This document shows, one piece after another, positions 1 to 6,335 of a stretch of DNA of 12,162 nt. Position numbers and translations under genes: made by a program. The notes under the pieces were generated by a model. That model did not search any database and was not told the origin of the DNA. It worked only from the letters and a program-made list of their open reading frames with translations. Within the stretch, counting starts at the first letter, position 1. Each line of letters starts with the position of its first letter. The stretch is from Nitrospirota bacterium (GTDB lineage: Bacteria; Nitrospinota_A; UBA7883; JACRGQ01): positions 1-12,162 of the forward strand of contig JAJRYD010000013.1 in the NCBI GenBank assembly GCA_024275955.1, in the 5' to 3' direction.

Positions 1-147
1 GTGATGACCGGCAGAGGAAAATTTGTAGAGATTCAAGGCACGGCGGAAGAAGCTCCGTTTGACGGTAAAGAGCTTGAGCAGATGATAGCGCTTGGAAAAA
101 AAGGGATAAAGGAGCTGGTTCGAATTCAAAAGAGAGCGTTAGGGTGA
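1..147 (+). CDS. rph: RNase PH, C-terminal fragment (5' end outside the window)
   Basis: Frame 1 is open from the first base to TGA at 145-147 and encodes the last 48 residues of a protein. The stretch [17 protein letters not shown] is the characteristic C-terminal part of RNase PH, the phosphate-dependent 3'-to-5' exoribonuclease that trims tRNA 3' ends in the cytoplasm. The tail ends [10 protein letters not shown], close to the usual family terminus, so the 3' end appears intact. The start lies upstream of the window. In many bacteria rph is followed by the nucleotide-pyrophosphatase gene rdgB. Here it is followed only by an orphan ribosome-binding site and then, convergently, by the 3' end of an ankyrin gene. 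Confidence 0.9.
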   Translation: MMTGRGKFVEIQGTAEEAPFDGKELEQMIALGKKGIKELVRIQKRALG

Positions 148-195
148 GCCTGTAAATTAAATTGTGTAACTGCTCATAGTTCTTTAACCTTTGAG

Positions 196-223
196 AAGGA
201 GGATTATGAGCATGTTAGGGTAG
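196..223 (+). other. Orphan Shine-Dalgarno plus mini-ORF downstream of rph
   Basis: A near-perfect ribosome-binding site, AAGGAGG at 196-202, is followed by ATG at 206 and a second ATG at 212 (nine bases away, good spacing). Both are in frame with TAG at 221-223, giving only five or three codons. The convergent ankyrin gene ends five bases later, at 228. A strong binding site with no real gene behind it suggests the beginning of a former downstream cistron that was cut off. A leader peptide is the alternative. Seen: the site and the short frame. Inferred: the disruption. Confidence 0.4.
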
Positions 224-227
224 AAAC

Positions 228-1406
228 TTAATTCTCGATTTTCTCGAAGGTCACCTCCCCCGCCGACTCTACCGTTTCTACCGCACCGCCGCTTTCTTCT
301 GCTTCCATAGCTTCTGCTATTTTGGCCCTTCTTTCCGCTTCCATTCTTTTGCGGGTTTCTTCTTCAAGCTTAGCCTGCGCTTTTGCTTTCGCCTTTGCCC
401 TTATTTTAGCCTCTTCCTCCGCCCGTATTTTTTCTCTCATCTTCGCTTCTGCTTTCGCTTTGGCTCTAATCTCTCTTTCCGCTTTTCTTCTAGCCTCTAC
501 TTTGGCTAAAGCTTTTTCCTCAAGTTCTTTTCTTACTTTTTCTTTAATCTCAGCTTCCATTTTGGCCTTTTCTTCGGCTTTTAATCTTAGCAAGGTCTCC
601 TCCTCGGCTTTAGCTTTCATTTCCGCCTCGATTTCGGCCCTTAGCATTTCTTTTAGTTTTAGCTTTTCCTCCTCTTCGGCTTTCGCTTTGGCATCGGCTT
701 GAGCTAGCTCGCTAGCTTTAGCTTCCTCTTCGGCTTTTGCCTTTGCTTCGGCTTTTGCCTTTGCTTCCTCTTCAGCTTTTGCCTTTGCTTTTGCCTTTGC
801 TTTTGCGTCGGCTTTTGCCTTTGCTTTTGCGTCGGCTTTTGCCTTTGCTAGTACTTTTCGGTTTTCCTCTTCAAGCATTTTGATTATTTTGCGCCTTTTA
901 GAGGTTCGTGCCAGTTCTAGAGCGTTCTTGCCCTTTTTGTTGACGATAGTGATGTCGGCCCCTTTAGAGATAAAGAGCTTTACCATATCTTTGTCTTTAT
1001 CTTTTACAGCATAGATAAGAGCCGAACGGTTTTCTCTATCAACATCATTTATCTCGGCCCCCCTTTCAAGTAGAAGTTCCGCCATATCGTCCTCGTCCTC
1101 AAGCACCGAGTGCATTAAAGGAGTTCGCCCAAGGCTATCGGCCTTATTTACATCGGCACCGCTGTTTATAAGGTAATCTAAAATTCCCTCTTCAGAGCCG
1201 ATAATAGCAAGAATCAGCGGGGTTCTGCCTTTCTCATCCTGATAATTGACATCTGCCTTTTTCTTTTCGACAGTGTATCTAACGGAGGATATACGGGCAC
1301 CTTTTATATGCGACATAAGCTCCTCTTCGGTGCTCCTTGCGTCGGCGGAAAAAGGAAAAAGTAATATCATGGGAAAAAGCAGAGTTAAAAACTTTCTATA
1401 TTTCAT
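228..1406 (-). CDS. Exported ankyrin-repeat / alanine-lysine-glutamate coiled-coil protein (copy 1)
   Basis: Encodes 392 residues. Residues 1-23 form a Sec signal peptide: basic MKYRK, hydrophobic core LLFPMILLFPF, and a likely cleavage after ADA. About four ankyrin units follow (roughly 45-181), with helix signatures such as GRTPLILAIIGSEE, GRTPLMHSVLEDEDD and GKNALELARTSKRRK. From about 182 to 370 the chain is almost entirely A, K, E and R, a long charged helix or coiled coil of TolA-like composition. The last 22 residues are acidic and non-repetitive. The start was set at ATG 1406 because it follows AGAGGA, begins the signal peptide and matches the paralogue at 10698; the frame is open 72 codons further upstream, but that part covers the promoter. 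Ankyrin repeats normally mediate protein-protein contacts. The partner and function are unknown; a periplasmic or secreted location is inferred. Confidence 0.85.
   Translation of the reverse strand: MKYRKFLTLLFPMILLFPFSADARSTEEELMSHIKGARISSVRYTVEKKKADVNYQDEKGRTPLILAIIGSEEGILDYLINSGADVNKADSLGRTPLMHSVLEDEDDMAELLLERGAEINDVDRENRSALIYAVKDKDKDMVKLFISKGADITIVNKKGKNALELARTSKRRKIIKMLEEENRKVLAKAKADAKAKAKADAKAKAKAKAKAEEEAKAKAEAKAKAEEEAKASELAQADAKAKAEEEEKLKLKEMLRAEIEAEMKAKAEEETLLRLKAEEKAKMEAEIKEKVRKELEEKALAKVEARRKAEREIRAKAKAEAKMREKIRAEEEAKIRAKAKAKAQAKLEEETRKRMEAERRAKIAEAMEAEESGGAVETVESAGEVTFEKIEN
717..848 (-). repeat. Low-complexity Ala-Lys coding repeat in copy 1
   Basis: This part of the ankyrin/coiled-coil gene (residues about 187-230) consists of short in-frame repeats of Ala-Lys, Ala-Asp and Glu-Glu-Glu codons. 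It includes a 24-base unit (read on + as TTTTGCCTTTGCTTTTGCG plus TCGGC) occurring twice in a row near 800-845. All units are multiples of three, so slippage would change length without breaking the frame. The corresponding stretch of the second copy is different and less regular. Confidence 0.7.
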
Positions 1407-1482
1407 CCGTTCCTCTTTAAGGTAAATTAAGCAAACCGATTTTTTACAAGACAGCCTCATTTGACCATCTTCCACCAGCGCA

Positions 1483-1511
1483 ATTCTAGCAAATACTATA
1501 AAAATTTTCAA
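1483..1511 (-). promoter_or_regulatory. Sigma-70 promoter of ankyrin gene copy 1
   Basis: Read on the minus strand: -35 TTGAAA (1511-1506), a 17-base spacer, and -10 TAGAAT (1488-1483). The expected start is near 1476, leaving a leader of about 70 bases before ATG 1406. Strong support comes from the paralogue at 10698, which has TTGAAA, 17 bases and TAGTAT at the same relative place within a conserved block, while the surrounding sequence has diverged. Confidence 0.75.
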
Positions 1512-1642
1512 AATAGTTTCGTTTATAGCTATTTTCGCAAGTTTTTTAGCGAAAACGCTGTCTGAAGGCAGGTGGAAGGATATCTGCTTTGATGCCGGTT
1601 TTAGAATCTCCACAGCCAGCACCCAGCGAGCAAGGTGGCAGT

Positions 1643-1717
1643 GGTGCGGAGAGGTTTATCTGCCATCTCTCCACGCACCGTACACTGTAGCAAGCCCCCA
1701 CACACCGGAGTGCGTGG
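1643..1717 (-). other. Structured intergenic region with alternative hairpins
   Basis: Three inverted repeats share arms. (A) GGTGCGGAGAG (1643-1653) pairs with 1667-1679, with a two-base bulge. (B) CCACGCAC (1671-1678) pairs exactly with GTGCGTGG (1710-1717). (C) CCACACAC (1698-1705) pairs with the same GTGCGTGG, giving on the minus-strand RNA an 8-bp stem with one G-U pair and a UCCG tetraloop closed by C-G. Structure C starts immediately after the stop codon of the methyltransferase gene (1720-1718). No U-run follows, so it is not a classical intrinsic terminator. It may be a 3'-end stabiliser, a pause or attenuation site, or a repeat element. Confidence 0.45.
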
Positions 1718-2434
1718 TTATTGTTGAATCTTTCCGGTCATAGGGACGAAGCGGACGATGTCGAACTCTTTTAGTTCCAGCTTCCCGTTCTTTTTCACGC
1801 CGAGGGTGAGGGTTTGGAAATTCGTCACAGCTCCAAGAGGCAGGATTATTTTTCCACCTTCCTTTAGCTGGTCTATCAACGGCTGTGGTATCGTTTCGGC
1901 GGCGGCGGTTATCATTATAGCGTCGAACGGCGCATGCTCCTCCCAACCTGCGTAACCGTCTCCATATTTTGCGGTAACGTTTTTGTATCCGAGTTTTTCA
2001 AGCCTTTCGGCGGCGCTTTGGGCTAGCTTTTCCTCTATCTCTATCGTGTAAACCTCTCGGCACATTTTAGAAAGAACCGCCGCCTGATATCCCGAACCTG
2101 TTCCGATTTCGAGCGTCTTTTCGTTTCCTTTAAGGTCTAGCAGGTATGTCATTATCGCGACGACGTACGGTTGCGATATCGTCTGCCCCTCGCCTATCGG
2201 TAGGGGCCGGTCGCTGTATGCCATACTGCCAAGAGCTTTCGGCACGAAAAGATGCCTCGGAACCTCTCGCATAACCTTTAGCAGTTTTTCGCTATCAATC
2301 CCCCTTCCGGCTATCTGGGTTTCGACCATCTTCTTTCTTTCTTCGCCAAAATCGTCGGCGGAAGAACAGGCATAGCTAAAGAGGAAAAGCAGAATCAGTA
2401 ATAGAACGCCCCTGATATTTATAAGCTCTAGCAT
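1718..2434 (-). CDS. pcm: Exported protein-L-isoaspartate O-methyltransferase
   Basis: Encodes 238 residues. The catalytic domain matches protein-L-isoaspartyl methyltransferase, which uses S-adenosylmethionine to methylate isoaspartyl residues in damaged proteins and start their repair. Visible marks are GEGQTISQPYVVAIM (82-96, containing the family's conserved Ser, S87), SAM motif I LEIGTGSGYQAAVL (108-121), GDGYAGW (158-164) and the C-terminal GGKIILPLG. Unlike the cytosolic form of about 210 residues, it begins with a hydrophobic segment (RGVLLLILLFLFSYAC, 8-23), a signal peptide or anchor. C23 could be a lipidation site, but the preceding S-Y-A is a poor lipobox. ATG 2434 is preceded only by a weak AGG. 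It lies between the restriction gene and the ankyrin gene on the same strand, with no obvious functional link to either. Confidence 0.88.
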   Translation of the reverse strand: MLELINIRGVLLLILLFLFSYACSSADDFGEERKKMVETQIAGRGIDSEKLLKVMREVPRHLFVPKALGSMAYSDRPLPIGEGQTISQPYVVAIMTYLLDLKGNEKTLEIGTGSGYQAAVLSKMCREVYTIEIEEKLAQSAAERLEKLGYKNVTAKYGDGYAGWEEHAPFDAIMITAAAETIPQPLIDQLKEGGKIILPLGAVTNFQTLTLGVKKNGKLELKEFDIVRFVPMTGKIQQ

Positions 2435-2449
2435 ACCTGTATTCTACCG

Positions 2450-2474
2450 CTTGTCGTGAGCGTAGTCGAAAGGC
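2450..2474. repeat. Dispersed-repeat-like motif (TGAGC...GTCGAAAGG type)
   Basis: The sequence TTGTCGTGAGCGTAGTCGAA, continuing AGGC, resembles the short imperfect palindromes of the TGAGCnnnGTCGAAGG type that are scattered between genes in many bacterial genomes. The ends CTTGTCG and CGAAAG are imperfectly complementary. Only one copy is present in the window, so its repeat nature rests on recognition of the motif. Confidence 0.4.
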
Positions 2475-2514
2475 ACTCTTTTTGAGGCGGCGGTACGCAT
2501 TAAGGCTGGGAGTA

Positions 2515-2524
2515 GGGGGGGGGG
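2515..2524. repeat. Homopolymer run of ten G
   Basis: Ten consecutive G on the + strand lie about 80 bases upstream of the isoaspartyl methyltransferase start, in the gap after the restriction gene. Such runs slip easily in replication and in sequencing, so the length should be treated as uncertain. Confidence 0.85.
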
Positions 2525-2540
2525 AGTGCGGTTCGTCTTA

Positions 2541-2567
2541 CCGCGGAGACGCGGAGAATGCAGAGGG
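2541..2567. repeat. Nine-base-period repeat (CCGCGGAGA / CGCGGAGAA / TGCAGAGGG)
   Basis: Three imperfect 9-base units stand in a row: CCGCGGAGA, CGCGGAGAA and TGCAGAGGG. The pattern resembles the intergenic family of the form CCGCAGAGACGCAGAG seen in several environmental bacterial lineages. It lies 22 bases from the 3' end of the restriction endonuclease gene, at the edge of the AT-rich cassette. Confidence 0.45.
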
Positions 2568-2588
2568 GGAAGAAGATTCTGTCAGAAT

Positions 2589-3557
2589 TTATACTTTAAA
2601 ATCCGTAAAAAATGTTTCTTCATCTATTTTATAAAACTCTAGGTCTGTCCTGCCATAATTTAGTAAATCTTCTTTTGTAACAAATGAACCAGAGGAAAGG
2701 CCAAGCCTTCTTCTAAAGTATTCCCCCAATGTACTATTGTTAAGCGGAGTCTGAATGGCCTTGCCATTTTCTTGAGCCCGAACGCAAAGTAATTGAAGGC
2801 CGTCATCTGTCAGGACTGTAAAATGCTCGCCTTTTGGAGGGAAGAAATTAGATGAATATATTTTCGAAACTAACCTAATATATGCTTGATTTGGGTTACG
2901 GTTTAATTCAGGCCGTTGCCCCCAATTAAGTCCAGACCGTTCAGGCAGGCTTCCATCATCGGCAAGAAAGCTAATTTTTACACTTTCAAATTTTTCTGAT
3001 ATTTTTTCTTTAGAGGCTTCGTCAAGTGTGCCTTCTTTATTTTGCTTTACAGCCTCATTGCTATCATAAAACTGAATTATTTCTTCAACTCCTGAGTCTC
3101 TGCAGTCGAGAGTATCGGGAAGCAGGGCTTGAAAGTAATCTAAAGCATCTTTACCAGAAAATTTGAGCATTTGCTCTCGTTGGGAACTGCTAAAGGCTTT
3201 TTGGGTGTAATTAGCAGAACCACTAAATGAACAAAATGGAGTGTCACTTTTAAACCATGAATATACTTTTGAATGGACCGACGGGGATTTTACTAGGTAA
3301 CGACAATCAAAATTTTCTGGAAATTGTTCGTCCGTCAGTTTGCAAAATGAAATATGATCTTTTCGCAGAATCCCGTTTGTCGGACACATGCCGATTAAGA
3401 GTTCGATTTTAACATGCTTGTTAAGTTTGTTAAGCATTTCTAGATGCTTTGATGCCATAGTGGCAGAGGCAAAACCGGATACTATGTATAAATGGTCACA
3501 ACCTTCTATGGCTGGCGAGGAAAGAACTGTTTTTGTTAAATTATTGGTAAGAAACAT
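2589..3557 (-). CDS. Type II restriction endonuclease, phospholipase-D superfamily (NgoFVII-like)
   Basis: Encodes 322 residues. The N-terminal half has the features of the PLD-type nuclease fold: a strand-rich start (DHLYIVSGFASATMASKHLE), then VHSKVYSWF with the HxK pair (H95, K97) and FSGSANYT (111-118), which supplies the conserved Ser/Asn. These enzymes cut DNA without metal through a phosphohistidine intermediate. The C-terminal half (about 215-322: NQAYIRLVSKIYSSNFFPP, FTVLTDDG, GEYFRRRLGL) resembles the DNA-recognition domain of the NgoFVII family. The ATG overlaps the end of the partner methyltransferase by 17 bases with little Shine-Dalgarno, suggesting translational coupling. The recognition site cannot be deduced. 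G+C is low (about 37% in two lines counted), fitting lateral transfer. The family call rests on motif recognition. Confidence 0.82.
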   Translation of the reverse strand: MFLTNNLTKTVLSSPAIEGCDHLYIVSGFASATMASKHLEMLNKLNKHVKIELLIGMCPTNGILRKDHISFCKLTDEQFPENFDCRYLVKSPSVHSKVYSWFKSDTPFCSFSGSANYTQKAFSSSQREQMLKFSGKDALDYFQALLPDTLDCRDSGVEEIIQFYDSNEAVKQNKEGTLDEASKEKISEKFESVKISFLADDGSLPERSGLNWGQRPELNRNPNQAYIRLVSKIYSSNFFPPKGEHFTVLTDDGLQLLCVRAQENGKAIQTPLNNSTLGEYFRRRLGLSSGSFVTKEDLLNYGRTDLEFYKIDEETFFTDFKV

Positions 3558-4665
3558 TTTCTAAAAGGTTATGTTGTTGAGAAAGCCCAGTTTTTATATG
3601 GTTATTTTTGCTATGAAACCCTAAGCTTGGTGGGATAGAGGCATACCTTACGTTCGCGAAAGTTTTTAAAACAGCTTTAAAGATTTCCTTCGCCCCTACA
3701 ACCGGCACGACCATGCCAATTTGTTTTCTAACACTTTCCTTAGAACCCATAAAATGGAAATTGTCAGGAAAGGTTTGTAACCTTGCTCTCTCACGGTTTG
3801 TTAACGCACGGTTTTCCGACCAGTGGTAAACATGTGTGCCGCCCCCACCGCTTCCGGTAAGGGTGTACGCCGGTTTCTTAGGGTCAAGCCGTTTGTAAAT
3901 ATGGCTCATTCGTGCACCTTTTACATTCAAGCGAAGGTGATCTGGTAAATTGGAGTTGAAAGCATTTTCACCAGGCTTAATATGTTTAAGTCTCTCAATT
4001 ACTTGTGTGCTTTGCTTTGTCAATTCGCTATTCGTAGCATTTTTAGGTATTGGAGGGTTGTAAAGTGCTTCTTTGCATGTAATCGGAATTGGAGTAGTTG
4101 GTGCTGGAACCTGAAATGTTAAGCCCAAATCATTTCGTATACCTATAATGACGATTCTTCTCCGTGCCTGAGGTACTCCATACTTCTCCATGGGATATAA
4201 ATGAACCGTTAGATTATATTCAGTGCTAACTAGCTCTTTTATAATTTGATTAAACGCTTTTCCACTATTTGAACTTTGAAGGCCTCCAACATTTTCGGCA
4301 AGAAACCACTTAGGTTTAAAAATATCTAAAGCCTTTACTCCGTATGAATACAGGGAGCCGTAATTTCCATCAGTTCCTTTTTTCTTTCCTACAGCACTAA
4401 AGTCATTGCAAGGAAACCCAAATGATAGCGCGTCAATTTTTCCAAGTTTTTTAATATTTAATAACCTGACATCTTTGCAGATTACACTTTTAGGTTTGTC
4501 AGGGCATATATTCTTGCGAAATGTATCGCAAGAATCTTTATCGTAATCATTTGCCCAAACATGTGTGAGCGAGTATGTTTCGTTGGATTTTTTTATTTTT
4601 GTTTGAAGAGCAGCCAAGCCGAGCCCCCCCGGGCCGCAAAACAGTTCCCCAAGTTTAAAATCCAT
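3541..4665 (-). CDS. DNA (cytosine-5-)-methyltransferase of a type II R-M system
   Basis: Encodes 374 residues. The ordered motifs of C5 methyltransferases are all present: SAM-binding motif I LGELFCGPGGLGLA (5-18), the Pro-Cys loop FGFPCNDFSAVG with nucleophile C86, the ENV motif (E124-N125), PQARRR (165-170), NRERARLQTFP (motif IX) and GMVVPVVGAKEI (motif X). It methylates cytosine to protect DNA from the overlapping endonuclease at 3557-2589. ATG 4665 was chosen because motif I begins eight residues later, as is usual. A GTG at 4722 would add 19 basic residues not typical of the family, although that GTG sits only 11 bases after the ABC permease stop. All sites needed for activity appear intact. 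Composition is AT-rich (about 28% G+C in one line counted), unlike the neighbouring ABC genes. No controller protein is visible. Confidence 0.92.
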   Translation of the reverse strand: MDFKLGELFCGPGGLGLAALQTKIKKSNETYSLTHVWANDYDKDSCDTFRKNICPDKPKSVICKDVRLLNIKKLGKIDALSFGFPCNDFSAVGKKKGTDGNYGSLYSYGVKALDIFKPKWFLAENVGGLQSSNSGKAFNQIIKELVSTEYNLTVHLYPMEKYGVPQARRRIVIIGIRNDLGLTFQVPAPTTPIPITCKEALYNPPIPKNATNSELTKQSTQVIERLKHIKPGENAFNSNLPDHLRLNVKGARMSHIYKRLDPKKPAYTLTGSGGGGTHVYHWSENRALTNRERARLQTFPDNFHFMGSKESVRKQIGMVVPVVGAKEIFKAVLKTFANVRYASIPPSLGFHSKNNHIKTGLSQQHNLLENVSYQ

Positions 4666-4733
4666 ATTTCTTGTATAGACAGTATCACTTCTGTCAGGAA
4701 ATTTCCAGAACCGCCTCCTCACGCTATGGTCGG

Positions 4734-5534
4734 TTAGCTACCGGAGCTTTGGTAATGGTCTACGCCGCTTTTCCACGCGAGCAAAGAGAGGGCGAAAACG
4801 ACAACGCCGACAAGCGGCGTGCCGAACTGCAAGGCAGGGTGGAAAAGGTTATCGCCTGTACGGTCTAGAAAGTAGTATGCCGGATAAAAGTTTATAAACG
4901 CTATAGGGAATACGAACGTAAGGAAAAACTGCACTCCAGTGTTGTATATCGTCACCGGATAGACGACGAACTCTCTGCTGGAAAAAACTACCGTATGCAC
5001 TAGCGATTCATTTTTAAGCGTCCAAAAAGCAACCGCCGTGACCAATAGCCGGATGCCGCCCGATATCATCACACCGCCGATAATTACCAACGGTAGAAAG
5101 AGAGCTTTTTTAAAGGTCCACTCCAGCCCCGACATCTGCGAGCCGACTATAAGCGCCGCCCCGCCCAGTATAAAGTGCGCCGCCGTCGATGCTTCGAACC
5201 GCGAAAAGATAATCTGCAAAAGCGGGCTTAACGGCCTTACCAGATATCTGTCGAACTCTCCTTTTATTATCATCTGGTCGAAATGAACGAGCGAACTAAA
5301 AAAGAGGGTGGTAAACCCCTGCGCGAAGGTCATCAGCCCAAAGAGAAACGCCACCTCGCCTATCGACCATCCTTGTATAGACTGGAAGCGTGAGAGAACG
5401 ATATACAAAAGCCCTATCTGCCCAGCATAGAAGCTTAGTATAGCGACAAGATAAAAAAGGAAGCTGGTTTTATATTCCATCCTCGCTCTTATAGAGGCGT
5501 TTATAAGCTCTAGATATATTTTTGCCGTTTCCAT
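4734..5534 (-). CDS. ABC-2 type exporter permease, second subunit (COG3694-like)
   Basis: Encodes 266 residues, with about six hydrophobic segments (around 25-50, 60-80, 115-135, 145-170, 200-225 and 240-258). The signature FDRYLVRPLSPLLQII (about 95-110) is typical of the uncharacterised ABC-2 permeases that pair with a second permease and an ATPase of the COG4586 type. It forms part of the membrane channel of an exporter in the inner membrane; the substrate is unknown. The ATG follows directly on the TAG of the upstream permease (TAGATG), so translation is probably coupled. The stop lies 68 bases before the cytosine methyltransferase ATG with no terminator between them, so the operon transcript may run into the R-M genes. 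Confidence 0.85.
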   Translation of the reverse strand: METAKIYLELINASIRARMEYKTSFLFYLVAILSFYAGQIGLLYIVLSRFQSIQGWSIGEVAFLFGLMTFAQGFTTLFFSSLVHFDQMIIKGEFDRYLVRPLSPLLQIIFSRFEASTAAHFILGGAALIVGSQMSGLEWTFKKALFLPLVIIGGVMISGGIRLLVTAVAFWTLKNESLVHTVVFSSREFVVYPVTIYNTGVQFFLTFVFPIAFINFYPAYYFLDRTGDNLFHPALQFGTPLVGVVVFALSLLAWKSGVDHYQSSGS

Positions 5535-6335
5535 CTATCCGCCCTGCACAATAAGCTTACTGCGCCCTGCTATCCACATCATGCGGGATATAAGTAGCAT
5601 AAGGATTAGCCATACAGCCTGTCCCGCCATCATCTCCGGCACTGCCGTCATATCGGCGCGCCCCATCAGTATTACCGTAGGGGTGTAGAGGATATATTGG
5701 AACGGCAGAATTTCCGCCATCACCTTTAAAAACCCGGGGAAAAAGTCGATAGGAACGATAGCCCCGCTAAAGAGCGTAAAGAAGCCGTACTTTAAAAGCA
5801 TGAACGGGAAGATTTCCACGAACCAGAAAGCAAGAAGGCCGACGGAGAAGTTGATCATAAAAAGTATCAGGTATCCCATAACCGCCGAGAGCAGGAAGGC
5901 GATAAACCGTATAGGGTCGAACGGTATGCTTATGTCGAAAAGAAACACGGAGATAACAACTATCGGCATGGTGCGCGCCATCGTATGAAACAGCGAATAG
6001 CCTATCGACTGCGATAGGTTCATAAGAAAAAACGACACAGGCCGGATAAGATCCATAGATACCGAGCCGTCCTGCACTCTTTTGTAGATTGCCGAATCGT
6101 CCATAGAAAAAGCTATCCGCACAGCCATAGCCATCACCGCGTATGTAATTATGGCGGTAAGCGTGAAGCCGCTGTGGCTCTGTATTTGCGTCTGCGAATA
6201 GAGGGCGCGCCAGAGCGATGTGAATATAAAGACGTATAGGAAGCCGTTGGTGATTCCCATAAAATAATCGAAGCGGTATGTAATCTGTTTTTGCAGTGTA
6301 ACGGAGATGAACTTTATGAAAAGCTCCAGATTCAT
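5535..6335 (-). CDS. ABC-2 type exporter permease, first subunit (COG4587-like)
   Basis: Encodes 266 residues with about six membrane segments. The part between the second and third segments, YKRVQDGSVSMDLIRPVSFF (about 93-112), carries the family's G-x(n)-DLIRP feature, mirrored by FDRYLVRP in the partner subunit. The two permeases are the same length, as in heterodimeric ABC-2 exporters. The start is ATG 6335, whose ATGA overlaps the TGA of the ATPase gene by four bases. An open extension 65 codons upstream is strongly basic, lies inside the ATPase gene and is not believable as protein. Export of a drug-like molecule, lipid or glycan is possible but not indicated. Confidence 0.86.
   Translation of the reverse strand: MNLELFIKFISVTLQKQITYRFDYFMGITNGFLYVFIFTSLWRALYSQTQIQSHSGFTLTAIITYAVMAMAVRIAFSMDDSAIYKRVQDGSVSMDLIRPVSFFLMNLSQSIGYSLFHTMARTMPIVVISVFLFDISIPFDPIRFIAFLLSAVMGYLILFMINFSVGLLAFWFVEIFPFMLLKYGFFTLFSGAIVPIDFFPGFLKVMAEILPFQYILYTPTVILMGRADMTAVPEMMAGQAVWLILMLLISRMMWIAGRSKLIVQGG

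Noticed and set aside
322-702. Open frame on the + strand antisense to the copy 1 coiled coil
   Set aside because: The Ser/Ala/Phe-rich product is the reverse reading of repetitive Ala/Lys/Glu codons. It has no ribosome-binding site, and the opposite strand encodes the recognisable ankyrin protein.
1407-1622. 72-codon N-terminal extension of ankyrin copy 1
   Set aside because: It would bury the signal peptide and covers the promoter conserved with copy 2. The ribosome-binding site and paralogue support ATG 1406.
2576-2588. Small inverted repeat ATTCT-gtc-AGAAT after the endonuclease gene as a terminator
   Set aside because: The stem has only five base pairs, mostly A-T, with no T-run in the direction of transcription.
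4666-4722. GTG start giving a 393-residue cytosine methyltransferase
   Set aside because: The extra basic residues precede the usual family start. ATG 4665 places motif I at the normal distance. Not fully excluded, because the GTG lies just after the permease stop.
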